From positions 1,074,316-1,138,315 of the forward strand of contig NZ_MRDH01000006.1 of the NCBI RefSeq assembly GCF_002008225.1: a stretch of DNA of 64,000 nucleotides, in the 5' to 3' direction. Source of the stretch: Agrobacterium salinitolerans (lineage in GTDB: Bacteria > Pseudomonadota > Alphaproteobacteria > Rhizobiales > Rhizobiaceae). Below the pieces are notes generated by a model. That model saw only the letters and a program-made list of their open reading frames with translations. It did not search any database and was not told the DNA's origin. The position numbers were made by a program, and so were the translations under genes. Positions 8,437 to 16,654 of this stretch are shown here, piece after piece (position 1 is the stretch's first letter; the number at the start of each line of letters is the position of its first letter).

Positions 8437-9534
8437 ATGTCGCATAACAGTTTCGGTCACCTTTTTCGCGTTACCACCTGGGGAGAAAGCCACGGGCCGT
8501 CGCTCGGCTGTGTGGTGGATGGTTGCCCGCCCGGCATCCGCTTTACCCTTGCCGAGCTGCAGCACTGGATGGACAAACGCAAACCGGGCCAAAGCCGTTT
8601 CGTGACCCAGCGCCGCGAGGACGACATCGTGAAAGTTCTTTCCGGCGTGATGCTGGATGAGGACGGCGAGACGATGACGACGACAGGCACGCCGATCTCC
8701 ATGCTGATCGAAAATACCGACCAGCGCTCCAAGGATTACGGCGAGATCGCCAAACGTTTCCGCCCCGGCCATGCGGATTTCACCTATGACCTGAAATACG
8801 GCATTCGCGACTATCGTGGCGGCGGTCGCTCCTCCGCACGCGAAACGGCGGCGCGTGTCGCCGCCGGCGCAATCGCCCGCAAGGTGGTGCCCAGCCTGAA
8901 TGTGCGCGGCGCGCTGGTGCAGATCGGCAAGCACAAGATCAACCGCGACAATTGGGATTGGGATCAGGTCGACCAGAACCCATTCTTCTGCCCCGATGTC
9001 GAGATGGTGCCCGTCTGGGAAGAATATCTCGATGGCATCCGCAAGGCTGGCTCTTCCATCGGTGCTGTGGTCGAGGTTGTGGCGGAAGGCGTTCCGGCCG
9101 GCATCGGCGCGCCGATCTATGCCAAGCTCGATCAGGATATCGCCTCCAGCCTGATGTCGATCAACGCCGTCAAGGGCGTGGAGATCGGCGAAGGTTTTGC
9201 CTCGGCCGAGCTTTCCGGCGAGGAAAATGCCGACGAGATGCGCATGGGCAATGACGGCAAGCCGATTTTCCTGTCCAACCATGCCGGCGGCATTCTGGGC
9301 GGCATTGCGACCGGCGAGCCTGTTGTTGCGCGCTTCGCCATCAAGCCCACCTCGTCGATCCTGACGGAGCGCCTGTCCATCGATACCGATGGCAACAATG
9401 TCGATGTGCGCACCAAGGGCCGCCACGACCCCTGCGTCGGCATCCGCGCCGTTCCGATCGGTGAAGCGATGATCGCCTGCACCGTTGCCGACCATTATCT
9501 GCGAGACCGCGGCCAGACCGGCCGCTTGAAATAG
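8437..9534 (+). CDS. aroC: Chorismate synthase
   Basis: A 365-residue FMN-dependent enzyme that converts 5-enolpyruvylshikimate-3-phosphate to chorismate, the last shikimate-pathway step. Signatures include the N-terminal [15 protein letters not shown], the central [20 protein letters not shown] and the C-terminal [17 protein letters not shown]. The ATG at 8437 starts at [10 protein letters not shown]; a TTG nine bases upstream is less likely. ribBA starts 11 bases after the stop, so the two form an operon. Linkage to a flavin-precursor gene is notable because AroC needs reduced FMN. Confidence 0.96.
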   Translation: MSHNSFGHLFRVTTWGESHGPSLGCVVDGCPPGIRFTLAELQHWMDKRKPGQSRFVTQRREDDIVKVLSGVMLDEDGETMTTTGTPISMLIENTDQRSKDYGEIAKRFRPGHADFTYDLKYGIRDYRGGGRSSARETAARVAAGAIARKVVPSLNVRGALVQIGKHKINRDNWDWDQVDQNPFFCPDVEMVPVWEEYLDGIRKAGSSIGAVVEVVAEGVPAGIGAPIYAKLDQDIASSLMSINAVKGVEIGEGFASAELSGEENADEMRMGNDGKPIFLSNHAGGILGGIATGEPVVARFAIKPTSSILTERLSIDTDGNNVDVRTKGRHDPCVGIRAVPIGEAMIACTVADHYLRDRGQTGRLK

Positions 9535-9545
9535 AGGGAACCGCC

Positions 9546-10646
9546 ATGGCCTATGACCAGAAACGCGTTGTCGACGCCATCCGCGCTTTCGAAGCCGGCG
9601 AAATCGTCGTCGTGACCGATGATGACGACCGTGAGAACGAAGGCGACCTGATCATTTCGGCGGTTCACTGCACGCCGGAAAAAATGGCGCTGATCGTGCG
9701 CCACACCTCCGGCATCGTCTGCGCACCCATGCCGCGCGAGGAGGCCAAGCGGCTGAACCTCAACGCCATGGTGGCGGAAAACGACAGCGCCCACACGACG
9801 GCCTTCACCGTCAGCGTCGATTTCAAGCACGGCACCACGACCGGTATTTCAGCGGATGACCGCACCTTGACGGTTCGCAATCTTGCCAACCCCAATGTCG
9901 GCGCTTCCGATTTCACCCGACCGGGCCATATTTTCCCGCTGATTTCCCGCGAAGGCGGCGTGTTGATGCGCTCCGGTCATACCGAAGCGGCCGTCGATCT
10001 CTGCCGGCTCGCCGGCCTGCCGCCCATCGGCGTCATCAGCGAGCTGGTGAATGACGATGGCAGCGTGATGCGCGGCCCGCAGGTTCTGGATTTTGCCGAA
10101 AAACACGGCATGAAACACGTATCGGTCGCCGATCTCATCGCCTATCGCCAGCGCAAGGAAACGCTGGTGGAGATGGAATCCTCCTTCACCATCGAAACGC
10201 CCTTCGGGCCGGCCAAGGCGCAGACCTATTCCCTGCCCTGGGATCCGATGCAGCACATGGCGGTGATTTTCGGCGACATCAGAGATGGCGTCGACATTCC
10301 CGTGCGCCTGCACCCGGAAAATGTCGCTGATGATGTCTTCGGTGACAGGCAGCCGGTGCGGCACTATATGCAGAAGATTGCCGAAGAAGGCCGCGGAGTC
10401 ATCGTTTATCTGCGCGAAGGCTCCGTTGGCGTCGGCCAGGTAGCTGGACGCCGCAAGGCGCGCGACCCGGATGAAGCGCATGCACAGGCCCGTTCTCGCG
10501 AAAACGAATGGCTGGAAATCGGCCTCGGCGCACAGATTCTCAAAGACCTCGGCATCAGCTCCATCAAGCTGCTGACGACGCGCGAGCGGCATTATGTCGG
10601 GCTGGAAGGGTTCGGCATCCAGATTTCGGCGACGGATATCTGCTGA
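9546..10646 (+). CDS. ribBA: 3,4-dihydroxy-2-butanone-4-phosphate synthase with degenerate GTP cyclohydrolase II domain
   Basis: A 366-residue fusion. Residues 1-200 are an intact RibB domain (DDDDRENEGDL at 25-35, then TSGIVCAPM, a HTTAFTVSVD stretch and SGHTEAAVDL), which makes the four-carbon riboflavin precursor from ribulose 5-phosphate. Residues about 210-360 keep the GTP cyclohydrolase II fold, but the zinc site, normally SECLTGD...RCDCG, reads HPENVADD...QPVRHYM around residues 256-275: all three zinc cysteines are gone. The second half is therefore probably not a cyclohydrolase, and a separate RibA is expected elsewhere. Operon with aroC. Confidence 0.9.
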   Translation: MAYDQKRVVDAIRAFEAGEIVVVTDDDDRENEGDLIISAVHCTPEKMALIVRHTSGIVCAPMPREEAKRLNLNAMVAENDSAHTTAFTVSVDFKHGTTTGISADDRTLTVRNLANPNVGASDFTRPGHIFPLISREGGVLMRSGHTEAAVDLCRLAGLPPIGVISELVNDDGSVMRGPQVLDFAEKHGMKHVSVADLIAYRQRKETLVEMESSFTIETPFGPAKAQTYSLPWDPMQHMAVIFGDIRDGVDIPVRLHPENVADDVFGDRQPVRHYMQKIAEEGRGVIVYLREGSVGVGQVAGRRKARDPDEAHAQARSRENEWLEIGLGAQILKDLGISSIKLLTTRERHYVGLEGFGIQISATDIC

Positions 10647-10701
10647 TTTTAAGATTCAGTCTAGCTTCACAGCGCAATTGTGAGGCGAGCGTGTTCCGTT
10701 T

Positions 10702-10826
10702 GTTTCTTCTCCCCGCCGGGGAGAAGTCCGCGGCAGCGGGATGAGGGGGCGAGCTCTCCGCATATCGCTAGCGTTGCCCCCTCATCCGACCCTTCGGGCC
10801 ACCTTCTCCCCGGCGGGGAGAAGAAA
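10702..10826. repeat. 125-bp palindromic intergenic repeat, copy 2 (inverted)
   Basis: Same element as at 7565-7689 but in opposite orientation: the half containing GTCCGCGGCAGCGGGATGAG comes first and the GGGTCGGATGAG half comes last as its complement. With copy 1 it brackets DUF1344, aroC and ribBA. Confidence 0.85.
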
Positions 10827-10920
10827 TATGCTGCAACGCCTTGCTACAATATTGCCCAAAGTGCGAGAATACGTTGCGTGTGAAACGCACCGGTCTAACA
10901 ATATTCTCAATCGACTGACT

Positions 10921-12114
10921 TCACTTCTCCTCCCGCCAGCCCTCCAGATAATTCACGCTCTCCACCCCAGTAAACTTCGCCAGCCTCACCAGCTCCGCGT
11001 CCAGCTTTTCCAGCCGTCCAGCCGAGGCGCGCACGCCCGGCTCCAGCCACAGGCGGCGTACATCCAGCGTGCTGCGCTTGCGATCCGCCTTCATGTCGAT
11101 GCGGCCGATAAGCCTATCACCCTCCAGAAGCGGGAAAACATAATAGCCGTATTGCCGCTTTGGCTCCGGCACAAAGACTTCGATGCGGTAATAAAATCCG
11201 AACAACCGTTCCATACGGTTGCGGTCTCGCAACAGGGGATCGAAGGGGCTCAGCACACGAACGCGGGCGGAAGGTTCGGGCACGTCAGTCAGGTCAGCGG
11301 TAAAACCGGCAAAGGCATAGGACGGGCGGGCCGTGCCGTCGCGGGCGAGAAGCGACACCTCGCATAGCTCGTCGCGGTTGCTCTTGACCCAGTCCCTCGC
11401 CTCCTGCGGGGTGACGAGATCGAAAAAGGCGGCGATTTCGCCATGGGTGGCGAAACCCAGCCGCTTCAGCGCCTCGCGGCAGGCCCAGTCAACGAATTCG
11501 GCGTGCTCCACCTCGGTCTCGTGATGCTCACCGGGAATGACCCGTTCGGCCAGATCATAGACCTTCTGAAAATTCACGCGGCCGGATATGGCAAGCTTGC
11601 CGGTGTGCCAGAGATATTCAAGCGCGGTCTTGGAGGGATGCCAGTTCCACCAGCCGCCAGACTGGTGCCCCTCCTCCTTCAACTCCCGCGCCAGAACCGG
11701 ACCGGTTGCGGCAATGCGCTGAAGCGTCTCGCCGAAGGCGGCATCGAAACCCTCGCCATGCCATTTGCGCCAGCGCTCCTGAATGATCGGCTCACGGCGC
11801 CGGAAGCGATGTTTCCAATAGGGATAAAATTCCGTCGGCACGATGGAGGCGTCATGCGTCCAGTGCTCGAAAAGCGCCCGGTCCTTTTCCAAGAGCGTGG
11901 TCAGATGGCCGCGCCGGTAGGTCTGGTTGCGGGAGAAAATAATCTGGTGGTGGGCGCGCTCCACCGTGCCGATGCTGTCCACCTGCACAAAACCGATATC
12001 GGTGATGAGCTGCAGCAGGTCGCTCTTGGAAAGCGCCTTGCCGGGCGGAGAGGAAAGCCCCTGCCGCGCCAGAAAAATCCGCCTTGCCGCTTCGTTCGAA
12101 ACCTTGATCGCCAT
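10921..12114 (-). CDS. YcaQ/AlkX-type winged-helix DNA glycosylase
   Basis: A 397-residue protein of the HTH_42 winged-helix family that includes Streptomyces AlkZ and Escherichia coli YcaQ/AlkX. These cytosolic glycosylases excise bulky N7-alkylguanine lesions and unhook interstrand crosslinks. The catalytic motif is QxD (Q44-V-D46), as in the YcaQ branch, rather than the QxQ of AlkZ. Other visible marks are RAHHQIIFSRN, the WWNWHPSKTALEYL stretch and a C-terminal KADRKRSTLDVRRLWLE. A perfect LexA-type repeat lies 38 bases upstream of the ATG, supporting a DNA-damage role. Confidence 0.86.
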   Translation of the reverse strand: MAIKVSNEAARRIFLARQGLSSPPGKALSKSDLLQLITDIGFVQVDSIGTVERAHHQIIFSRNQTYRRGHLTTLLEKDRALFEHWTHDASIVPTEFYPYWKHRFRRREPIIQERWRKWHGEGFDAAFGETLQRIAATGPVLARELKEEGHQSGGWWNWHPSKTALEYLWHTGKLAISGRVNFQKVYDLAERVIPGEHHETEVEHAEFVDWACREALKRLGFATHGEIAAFFDLVTPQEARDWVKSNRDELCEVSLLARDGTARPSYAFAGFTADLTDVPEPSARVRVLSPFDPLLRDRNRMERLFGFYYRIEVFVPEPKRQYGYYVFPLLEGDRLIGRIDMKADRKRSTLDVRRLWLEPGVRASAGRLEKLDAELVRLAKFTGVESVNYLEGWREEK

Positions 12115-12151
12115 GGTGGCGAAGGTAGAACGGCTTTTTCAGGATTGCAAT

Positions 12152-12166
12152 GTTCTTTTTTTGTTC
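12152..12166 (-). promoter_or_regulatory. Candidate LexA (SOS) box upstream of ycaQ-like gene
   Basis: GTTCTTTTTTTGTTC on the plus strand is an exact GTTC-N7-GTTC repeat. On the minus strand it sits directly upstream of TTGCAA (12145-12150), which is 17 bases from TACCTT (12122-12127), a possible -35/-10 pair; a start point there would make the glycosylase message nearly leaderless. The site also lies 61 bases before bioM. Confidence 0.55.
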
Positions 12167-12226
12167 CTTGTTTCACTTCTGTTGATGACGGGGTATAGAA
12201 CCGGAAACGAGCGTGAGGATGTAAGC

Positions 12227-12907
12227 TTGGAAATCCGTTTCGACGCCGCGGGTGTCGCTTTCGAGGGCCGGCAGGCCTTGCGGCCGCTGTCTTTGACCTT
12301 GACCGAACGGCGTGTCGGCGTGATCGGCCTTAATGGTTCCGGCAAGACTACCTTTGCGCGGCTGATCAACGGGCTGAACAGACCGAGCGAAGGCACGGTT
12401 TCGGTGAACGGTCTCGATACCGTGACGGACGCCAGGGCGGTCTTGCAGACGGTCGGCTTCATCTTCCAGAATCCGCAGAACCAGATCATCCTGCCAATCG
12501 TACGCGACGATGTTGCCTTCGGGCTGAAGCAGCTCGGGCTTGGCAGAGCCGAGATCGAAAACCGGGTGAAGGCCGTTCTTGCCCGGCTCGGCATTTCTCA
12601 TCTCGAGAAACGACGCGCCCATGAGCTTTCCGGCGGGGAATTACAGCTTGCGGCGCTGGCCGCGCTGCTGGTCACCGAACCGCAAATCCTCATTCTCGAC
12701 GAGCCGACCAACCAGCTTGATCTCAAGAACCGCGCCATCGTGGAAAAGACCATGGCGGCGCTGTCGCAGGCGCTTGTTGTCATCACCCACGATCTGCCGC
12801 TGGTTGCGGGTTTTGACCGGGTGCTGGTTTTCCATGAAGGCGCACTGGTTGCCGACGCCGCCCCCGAAGAAGCGGTGGCGCGCTATCTGGAGGTGGCATC
12901 GCGATGA
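12227..12907 (+). CDS. bioM: Biotin ECF transporter ATPase BioM
   Basis: A 226-residue ABC ATPase that powers biotin uptake with BioN and BioY. Walker A GLNGSGKTT is at residues 34-42, the Q-loop in FQNPQNQ, the signature LSGGELQ, Walker B ILILDEPTNQLD, and the switch histidine in VITHD. The frame is open far upstream. TTG 12227 is chosen because GAGGAT precedes it at proper spacing; ATG 12185 has no ribosome site. It overlaps bioN by the ATGA tetranucleotide. I see no BioR-type palindrome (TTAT..ATAA) upstream. Confidence 0.9.
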   Translation: MEIRFDAAGVAFEGRQALRPLSLTLTERRVGVIGLNGSGKTTFARLINGLNRPSEGTVSVNGLDTVTDARAVLQTVGFIFQNPQNQIILPIVRDDVAFGLKQLGLGRAEIENRVKAVLARLGISHLEKRRAHELSGGELQLAALAALLVTEPQILILDEPTNQLDLKNRAIVEKTMAALSQALVVITHDLPLVAGFDRVLVFHEGALVADAAPEEAVARYLEVASR

Positions 12908-13509
12908 AATCGCTGCATGTGGAAGGCACCGGCTGGCTCTACCGCGTCTCGCCGCGCCTCAAGCTCCTGACGCTCATGGGTTTCAGCATCGCATTGTTCC
13001 TCACCCGCGATCTGCTGGTTCTCGCAGGCGCGACGGTTCTGGCCGCCCTTATTCTGGGCGCTACGCGGCTGCCCTTCCGCGAGATCGCTTTGCGGCTGCG
13101 GCCGGTGATGCTGACCATCTTCCTTGTCGCCGCCTTCAGTTATCTCCTGCTTCCCACACATGATGCGAGCGTCAATCTCCTGCGGCTGACGGCGCTGGCG
13201 CTGCTTGCCACCGCCGTCACCATCACCGTCAGTATTTCGCAGTTCATGGACGAGATCGCACTTGCCGCTGCGCCGCTTGAAAGGCTGGGGCTGGTGAAGG
13301 CCGCCGATATCGGGCTTGCCGTCGGGCTGGTGGTGCGGTTCGTGCCTGAGATCGTCAATCGTTACCATGCGGTGCGCGATGCGCACCGGGCGCGCGGCCT
13401 GCCCGTGCGGATGGCCACCATCATCGTGCCGCTGGTGATTATGACGTTGAAGGATGCGGACGCCATTGCCGACGCCATTGACGCGCGCGGTTTCAGAGGC
13501 CAAAGCTGA
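12904..13509 (+). CDS. bioN: Biotin ECF transporter transmembrane protein BioN
   Basis: A 201-residue EcfT-type integral membrane protein with about five helices. Its two coupling-helix ARG signatures, in AHRARGL and AIDARGF near the C-terminus, contact the ATPase grooves. It couples BioM hydrolysis to the biotin-binding component BioY. The start overlaps the bioM stop (ATGA), implying translational coupling, and bioY follows 31 bases downstream. Confidence 0.92.
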   Translation: MKSLHVEGTGWLYRVSPRLKLLTLMGFSIALFLTRDLLVLAGATVLAALILGATRLPFREIALRLRPVMLTIFLVAAFSYLLLPTHDASVNLLRLTALALLATAVTITVSISQFMDEIALAAAPLERLGLVKAADIGLAVGLVVRFVPEIVNRYHAVRDAHRARGLPVRMATIIVPLVIMTLKDADAIADAIDARGFRGQS

Positions 13510-13540
13510 CGGCCAGATAACCATCCGGAGTTTCCGAGCC

Positions 13541-14104
13541 ATGACAACCCGCGACCTCGTGCTGATTTCGCTGTTTTCCGCCATCATCATCGCACTCGGG
13601 CTTTTGCCGCCGATCACGCTCGGCTTCATTCCGGTGCCCATCACCGCGCAGTCGCTCGGCGTCATGCTGGCGGGTGTCGTGCTGGGCGCTAAGCGCGGTA
13701 CGCTTGCGGTTCTCCTGACAATTCTCATCGCTGCCATCGGTCTTCCTGTCCTGTCGGGCGGACGCGGCGGCCTTTCGATCTTCACCACGCCGACGACGGG
13801 CTTCCTGATCGGCTGGATCGCAGCTGCCTTCGTTACCGGCACGCTCTCGGAAAAACTCGTCAATCGCGGCCAGTCCGCTCTCACACAGGGCATCGGTTTC
13901 TTCGTCGCCAGCCTGATCGGCGGTGTGGTCGTGCTTTATTCTTTCGGCATCACTTATCTGGCGCTGGTTGTCGGGCTCGGTTTCGAAAAGGCCTTCATGG
14001 GTTCGCTCGCCTTCATTCCGGGCGATGCGCTGAAGGCCGTGCTCGCAGCCCTTGCCGGCCGCGCCGTGATGGCGGGTTATCCGCTTCTGCCGCAGCGTGC
14101 CTGA
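13541..14104 (+). CDS. bioY: Biotin transporter substrate-binding component BioY
   Basis: A 187-residue hydrophobic protein with six predicted membrane helices and the BioY pattern of ITLGFIPVPITAQSLGVML and a C-terminal FIPGDALKAVLAALAGR. It captures biotin at the inner membrane and can act with BioMN or alone. ATG 13541 follows CCGGAG; the frame extends upstream to 13454 over the bioN end but without a better start. The operon ends with, or runs into, the deacetylase-fold gene 22 bases on. Confidence 0.93.
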   Translation: MTTRDLVLISLFSAIIIALGLLPPITLGFIPVPITAQSLGVMLAGVVLGAKRGTLAVLLTILIAAIGLPVLSGGRGGLSIFTTPTTGFLIGWIAAAFVTGTLSEKLVNRGQSALTQGIGFFVASLIGGVVVLYSFGITYLALVVGLGFEKAFMGSLAFIPGDALKAVLAALAGRAVMAGYPLLPQRA

Positions 14105-14126
14105 ACGTTTTCTCCTGGAGGATAGA

Positions 14127-15062
14127 ATGGCGACACGTCTTTACGAACATCCGATCTTCCTTGAACACATCACGCCCGAAGGTCACCCCGAACGGCCGGA
14201 CCGGCTGCGGTCGCTGAACATTGCGCTCGAACATCCGAATTTCGAGCGGCTGGACCGGAAGGAAGCACCGCAGGCCAATGAGGATGCGGTGCTGCTGGCG
14301 CATCCGGAAGAGCATCTGCTTGCCGTCATGCGGCAGGTGCCCGAAGAGGATGGCGAGATCAACCGGATCGAGTCCGACACCTATCTCTCGCCAAAAAGCC
14401 TGCAGGCGGCGCTGACCGGCATTGGCGCTGCCATGGCGGCCGTGGATGACGTGTTTACCGGCTCGGCCGACAATGTCTTCGTCGCGGCCCGTCCGCCCGG
14501 CCACCATGCCGAGACAGCCAAGGCCATGGGTTTCTGTCTTTTCAACAATGTGGCGATTGCCGCCCGCCACGCGCAGAAGGCGCACGGCGCGGAGCGCGTG
14601 GCCATCATCGACTGGGACGTGCACCACGGCAACGGCACGCAGGACATCTTCTGGAACGACACGTCAGTGCTGTTCTGCTCCACCCATCAAATGCCGCTTT
14701 ATCCGTGGAGCGGCGATAAAAACGAAACCGGCGTAAAGAACAACATCGTCAACGCCCCGCTTTCGCCCAACACCGGCAGCGAATATTTCCGCGAGGCGTT
14801 CAAATCCCGCGTGCTGCCGGCCATTGCCGATTTTTCGCCAGACCTCATCCTCATCTCCGCCGGTTTCGATGCGCATCATCGCGATCCGCTGGCGCAGATC
14901 AATCTGGTGGGCGAAGATTTCGACTGGGCGACGGGCCGACTTCTGGAAATGGCCGACAAATACGCCTCGAACCGGGTCGTCAGCCTGCTTGAAGGCGGTT
15001 ATGATCTGGAAGGGCTGGCGGAATCGGCAGCCATGCATATTTTGAGAATGATGAAGGGTTGA
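14127..15062 (+). CDS. Histone-deacetylase-family amidohydrolase
   Basis: A 311-residue arginase/deacetylase-fold protein. The active-site landmarks are all present: RPPGHHAE with the paired histidines, [22 protein letters not shown] with the zinc Asp and His, and [11 protein letters not shown] with the second zinc Asp. Bacterial members deacetylate acetylpolyamines or other small acetylated amines; the substrate cannot be assigned. ATG 14127 follows CTGGAGG. xseB starts 2 bases after its stop, giving the order deacetylase-xseB-(pirin)-dxs. Confidence 0.9.
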   Translation: MATRLYEHPIFLEHITPEGHPERPDRLRSLNIALEHPNFERLDRKEAPQANEDAVLLAHPEEHLLAVMRQVPEEDGEINRIESDTYLSPKSLQAALTGIGAAMAAVDDVFTGSADNVFVAARPPGHHAETAKAMGFCLFNNVAIAARHAQKAHGAERVAIIDWDVHHGNGTQDIFWNDTSVLFCSTHQMPLYPWSGDKNETGVKNNIVNAPLSPNTGSEYFREAFKSRVLPAIADFSPDLILISAGFDAHHRDPLAQINLVGEDFDWATGRLLEMADKYASNRVVSLLEGGYDLEGLAESAAMHILRMMKG

Positions 15063-15064
15063 AC

Positions 15065-15319
15065 ATGACGGAAAATGCCAACACAGCCGATGTCAGCGGT
15101 TATTCTTTCGAAAAAGCCGTCGCCGAGCTGGAAAGCATTGTCGCACGTCTGGAACGCGGCGACGTGGCGCTGGACGAATCCATCGCCATCTACGAGCGCG
15201 GCGAAGCCCTGAAGAAACATTGCGAGACGCTGCTGAATGCCGCCGAGAAGCGGATCGAGAAAATCCGTCTTGACCGGGCGGGCAAGCCGCAGGGTGTGGA
15301 GCCGCTCGACGGGGAGTGA
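15065..15319 (+). CDS. xseB: Exodeoxyribonuclease VII small subunit
   Basis: An 84-residue helical protein with the XseB pattern [33 protein letters not shown]. It assembles with XseA to form exonuclease VII, which degrades single-stranded DNA during repair. TTG 15059 is an alternative start that overlaps the deacetylase stop; ATG 15065 matches usual annotation. xseA is not in the window. Confidence 0.93.
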   Translation: MTENANTADVSGYSFEKAVAELESIVARLERGDVALDESIAIYERGEALKKHCETLLNAAEKRIEKIRLDRAGKPQGVEPLDGE

Positions 15320-15385
15320 CTGCGTTTAGCGGGAGCGTTTTGATGTGCCCCCACACGCGGCCACGTCCCCGATCTGCACACTCGA

Positions 15386-15472
15386 CGTCATCCTCGGGCT
15401 TGTCCCTGTTATCTGCAACCGATTGATTTTATTCGACGTGGTTAGATCCTCGGCACAGGGCCGAGGATGACG
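15386..15472. repeat. 87-bp intergenic repeat-like element with 12-bp inverted ends
   Basis: CGTCATCCTCGG at 15386 is matched by CCGAGGATGACG at 15461. The sequence type (TCATCCTCGGGCTTGTCCC) is one I associate with recurrent rhizobial intergenic elements. It lies in the 312-base gap between xseB and the pirin gene, where I see no coding sequence. Confidence 0.6.
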
Positions 15473-15631
15473 GAGGAGAGGTTTGCAAATCTTTGTCAGC
15501 GATGATCGCGTGAATTAAGCATCTCACAATCTCGTGTTCCCTCGGGTCAGTTAACACTGCGTTCTATATCGCTATGCTCCCCAGACCTTCGGTTATGCTA
15601 AACTCCCGCCAGACGATACGAGGAGCAAGCC

Positions 15632-16555
15632 ATGTCCTTCTTTCCCGGTAACGATCCCGTCGCGGGTGATGCTTTTGCCTGCGACGCCATCGAGAACCTC
15701 ATCATTCCCCGCACCAGCGATATTGGCGGCTTTGCGGTGCGGCGTGCGCTGCCGACCCGGCAGCGGCGGCTTGTCGGCCCGTTCATCTTTTTTGACCGCA
15801 TGGGCCCGGCGATCCTGAAGGCCGGTGAGGCGCTTGATGTGAAGCCGCATCCGCATATCGGCCTTTCCACCGTCACCTATCTGTTCGACGGCGAAATCAA
15901 GCATCGCGACAGTCTCGGCACCGAGCTTGTCATCCGCCCCGGCGACATCAACCTGATGACCGCCGGGCGCGGCATCGTGCATTCGGAACGCACGCCGGAA
16001 AACCTGCGCGGCCATCCGCTGTCCATGTCCGGACTGCAAACTTGGCTTGCCCTGCCAGACAACATGGAAGAAATCGCCCCGGCATTTGCTCACACGGCGA
16101 AAGAAGACATGCCGCTGATCGATATCAAAGGTGCGTCGGGCCGGGTGGTGATCGGTGAATTCGAGGGGCTCACCTCCCCTGTTTCGGCCTTTACCGATAC
16201 GCTTTATGTCGACCTGACTCTGGAACCGGGTGTAAAGTTTCCCTTTTCCGCCGACCATGAAGAACGGGCGATCTATATTCTCTCCGGCTCGCTGGATGTG
16301 GCCGGTGATATCTTCGCCGCCGACCAGCTCCTCGTTTTCCGGCCGGGCGACGACATCACTCTTCAGGCCGGCAGCAATGGCTGTCACATCATGATCTTCG
16401 GCGGGGCGGCGCTGAATGAGCGCCGTTACATCTGGTGGAACTTCGTTTCGTCATCAAAAGAACGCATAGAACAGGCCAAACAGGAGTGGAGAACCGGACG
16501 CTTCGATATCGTTCCCGGCGACGAAGAAGAGTTTGTCCCTTTGCCGGAAGGTTGA
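15632..16555 (+). CDS. Pirin family protein
   Basis: A 307-residue bicupin. The N-terminal cupin has the pirin metal motif HPHIGLSTVTYLFDGEIKHRDS plus the later GRGIVHSE, which supply the His/Glu metal ligands; the second cupin follows from about residue 180. Bacterial pirins include quercetinases and redox or metabolic regulators, so the activity is uncertain. A ribosome site, ACGAGGAG, precedes the ATG. dxs starts 99 bases downstream on the same strand. Confidence 0.9.
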   Translation: MSFFPGNDPVAGDAFACDAIENLIIPRTSDIGGFAVRRALPTRQRRLVGPFIFFDRMGPAILKAGEALDVKPHPHIGLSTVTYLFDGEIKHRDSLGTELVIRPGDINLMTAGRGIVHSERTPENLRGHPLSMSGLQTWLALPDNMEEIAPAFAHTAKEDMPLIDIKGASGRVVIGEFEGLTSPVSAFTDTLYVDLTLEPGVKFPFSADHEERAIYILSGSLDVAGDIFAADQLLVFRPGDDITLQAGSNGCHIMIFGGAALNERRYIWWNFVSSSKERIEQAKQEWRTGRFDIVPGDEEEFVPLPEG

Positions 16556-16654
16556 AATTCTATAGAAGTGTACGACATGCAAGGCCGAACCGTTGGCTTT
16601 CACCATGAAAGCCGCTCTGGCGCGCCCTGCTGACGACAAGAAAAGGCCGAACGA

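Noticed and set aside
9535-9545. FMN riboswitch before ribBA
   Set aside because: Only 11 bases separate aroC and ribBA, too short for an aptamer, and none is seen before aroC.
12115-12226. BioR operator upstream of bioMNY
   Set aside because: I found no TTAT..ATAA palindrome in the gap; biotin control of this operon is not supported here.
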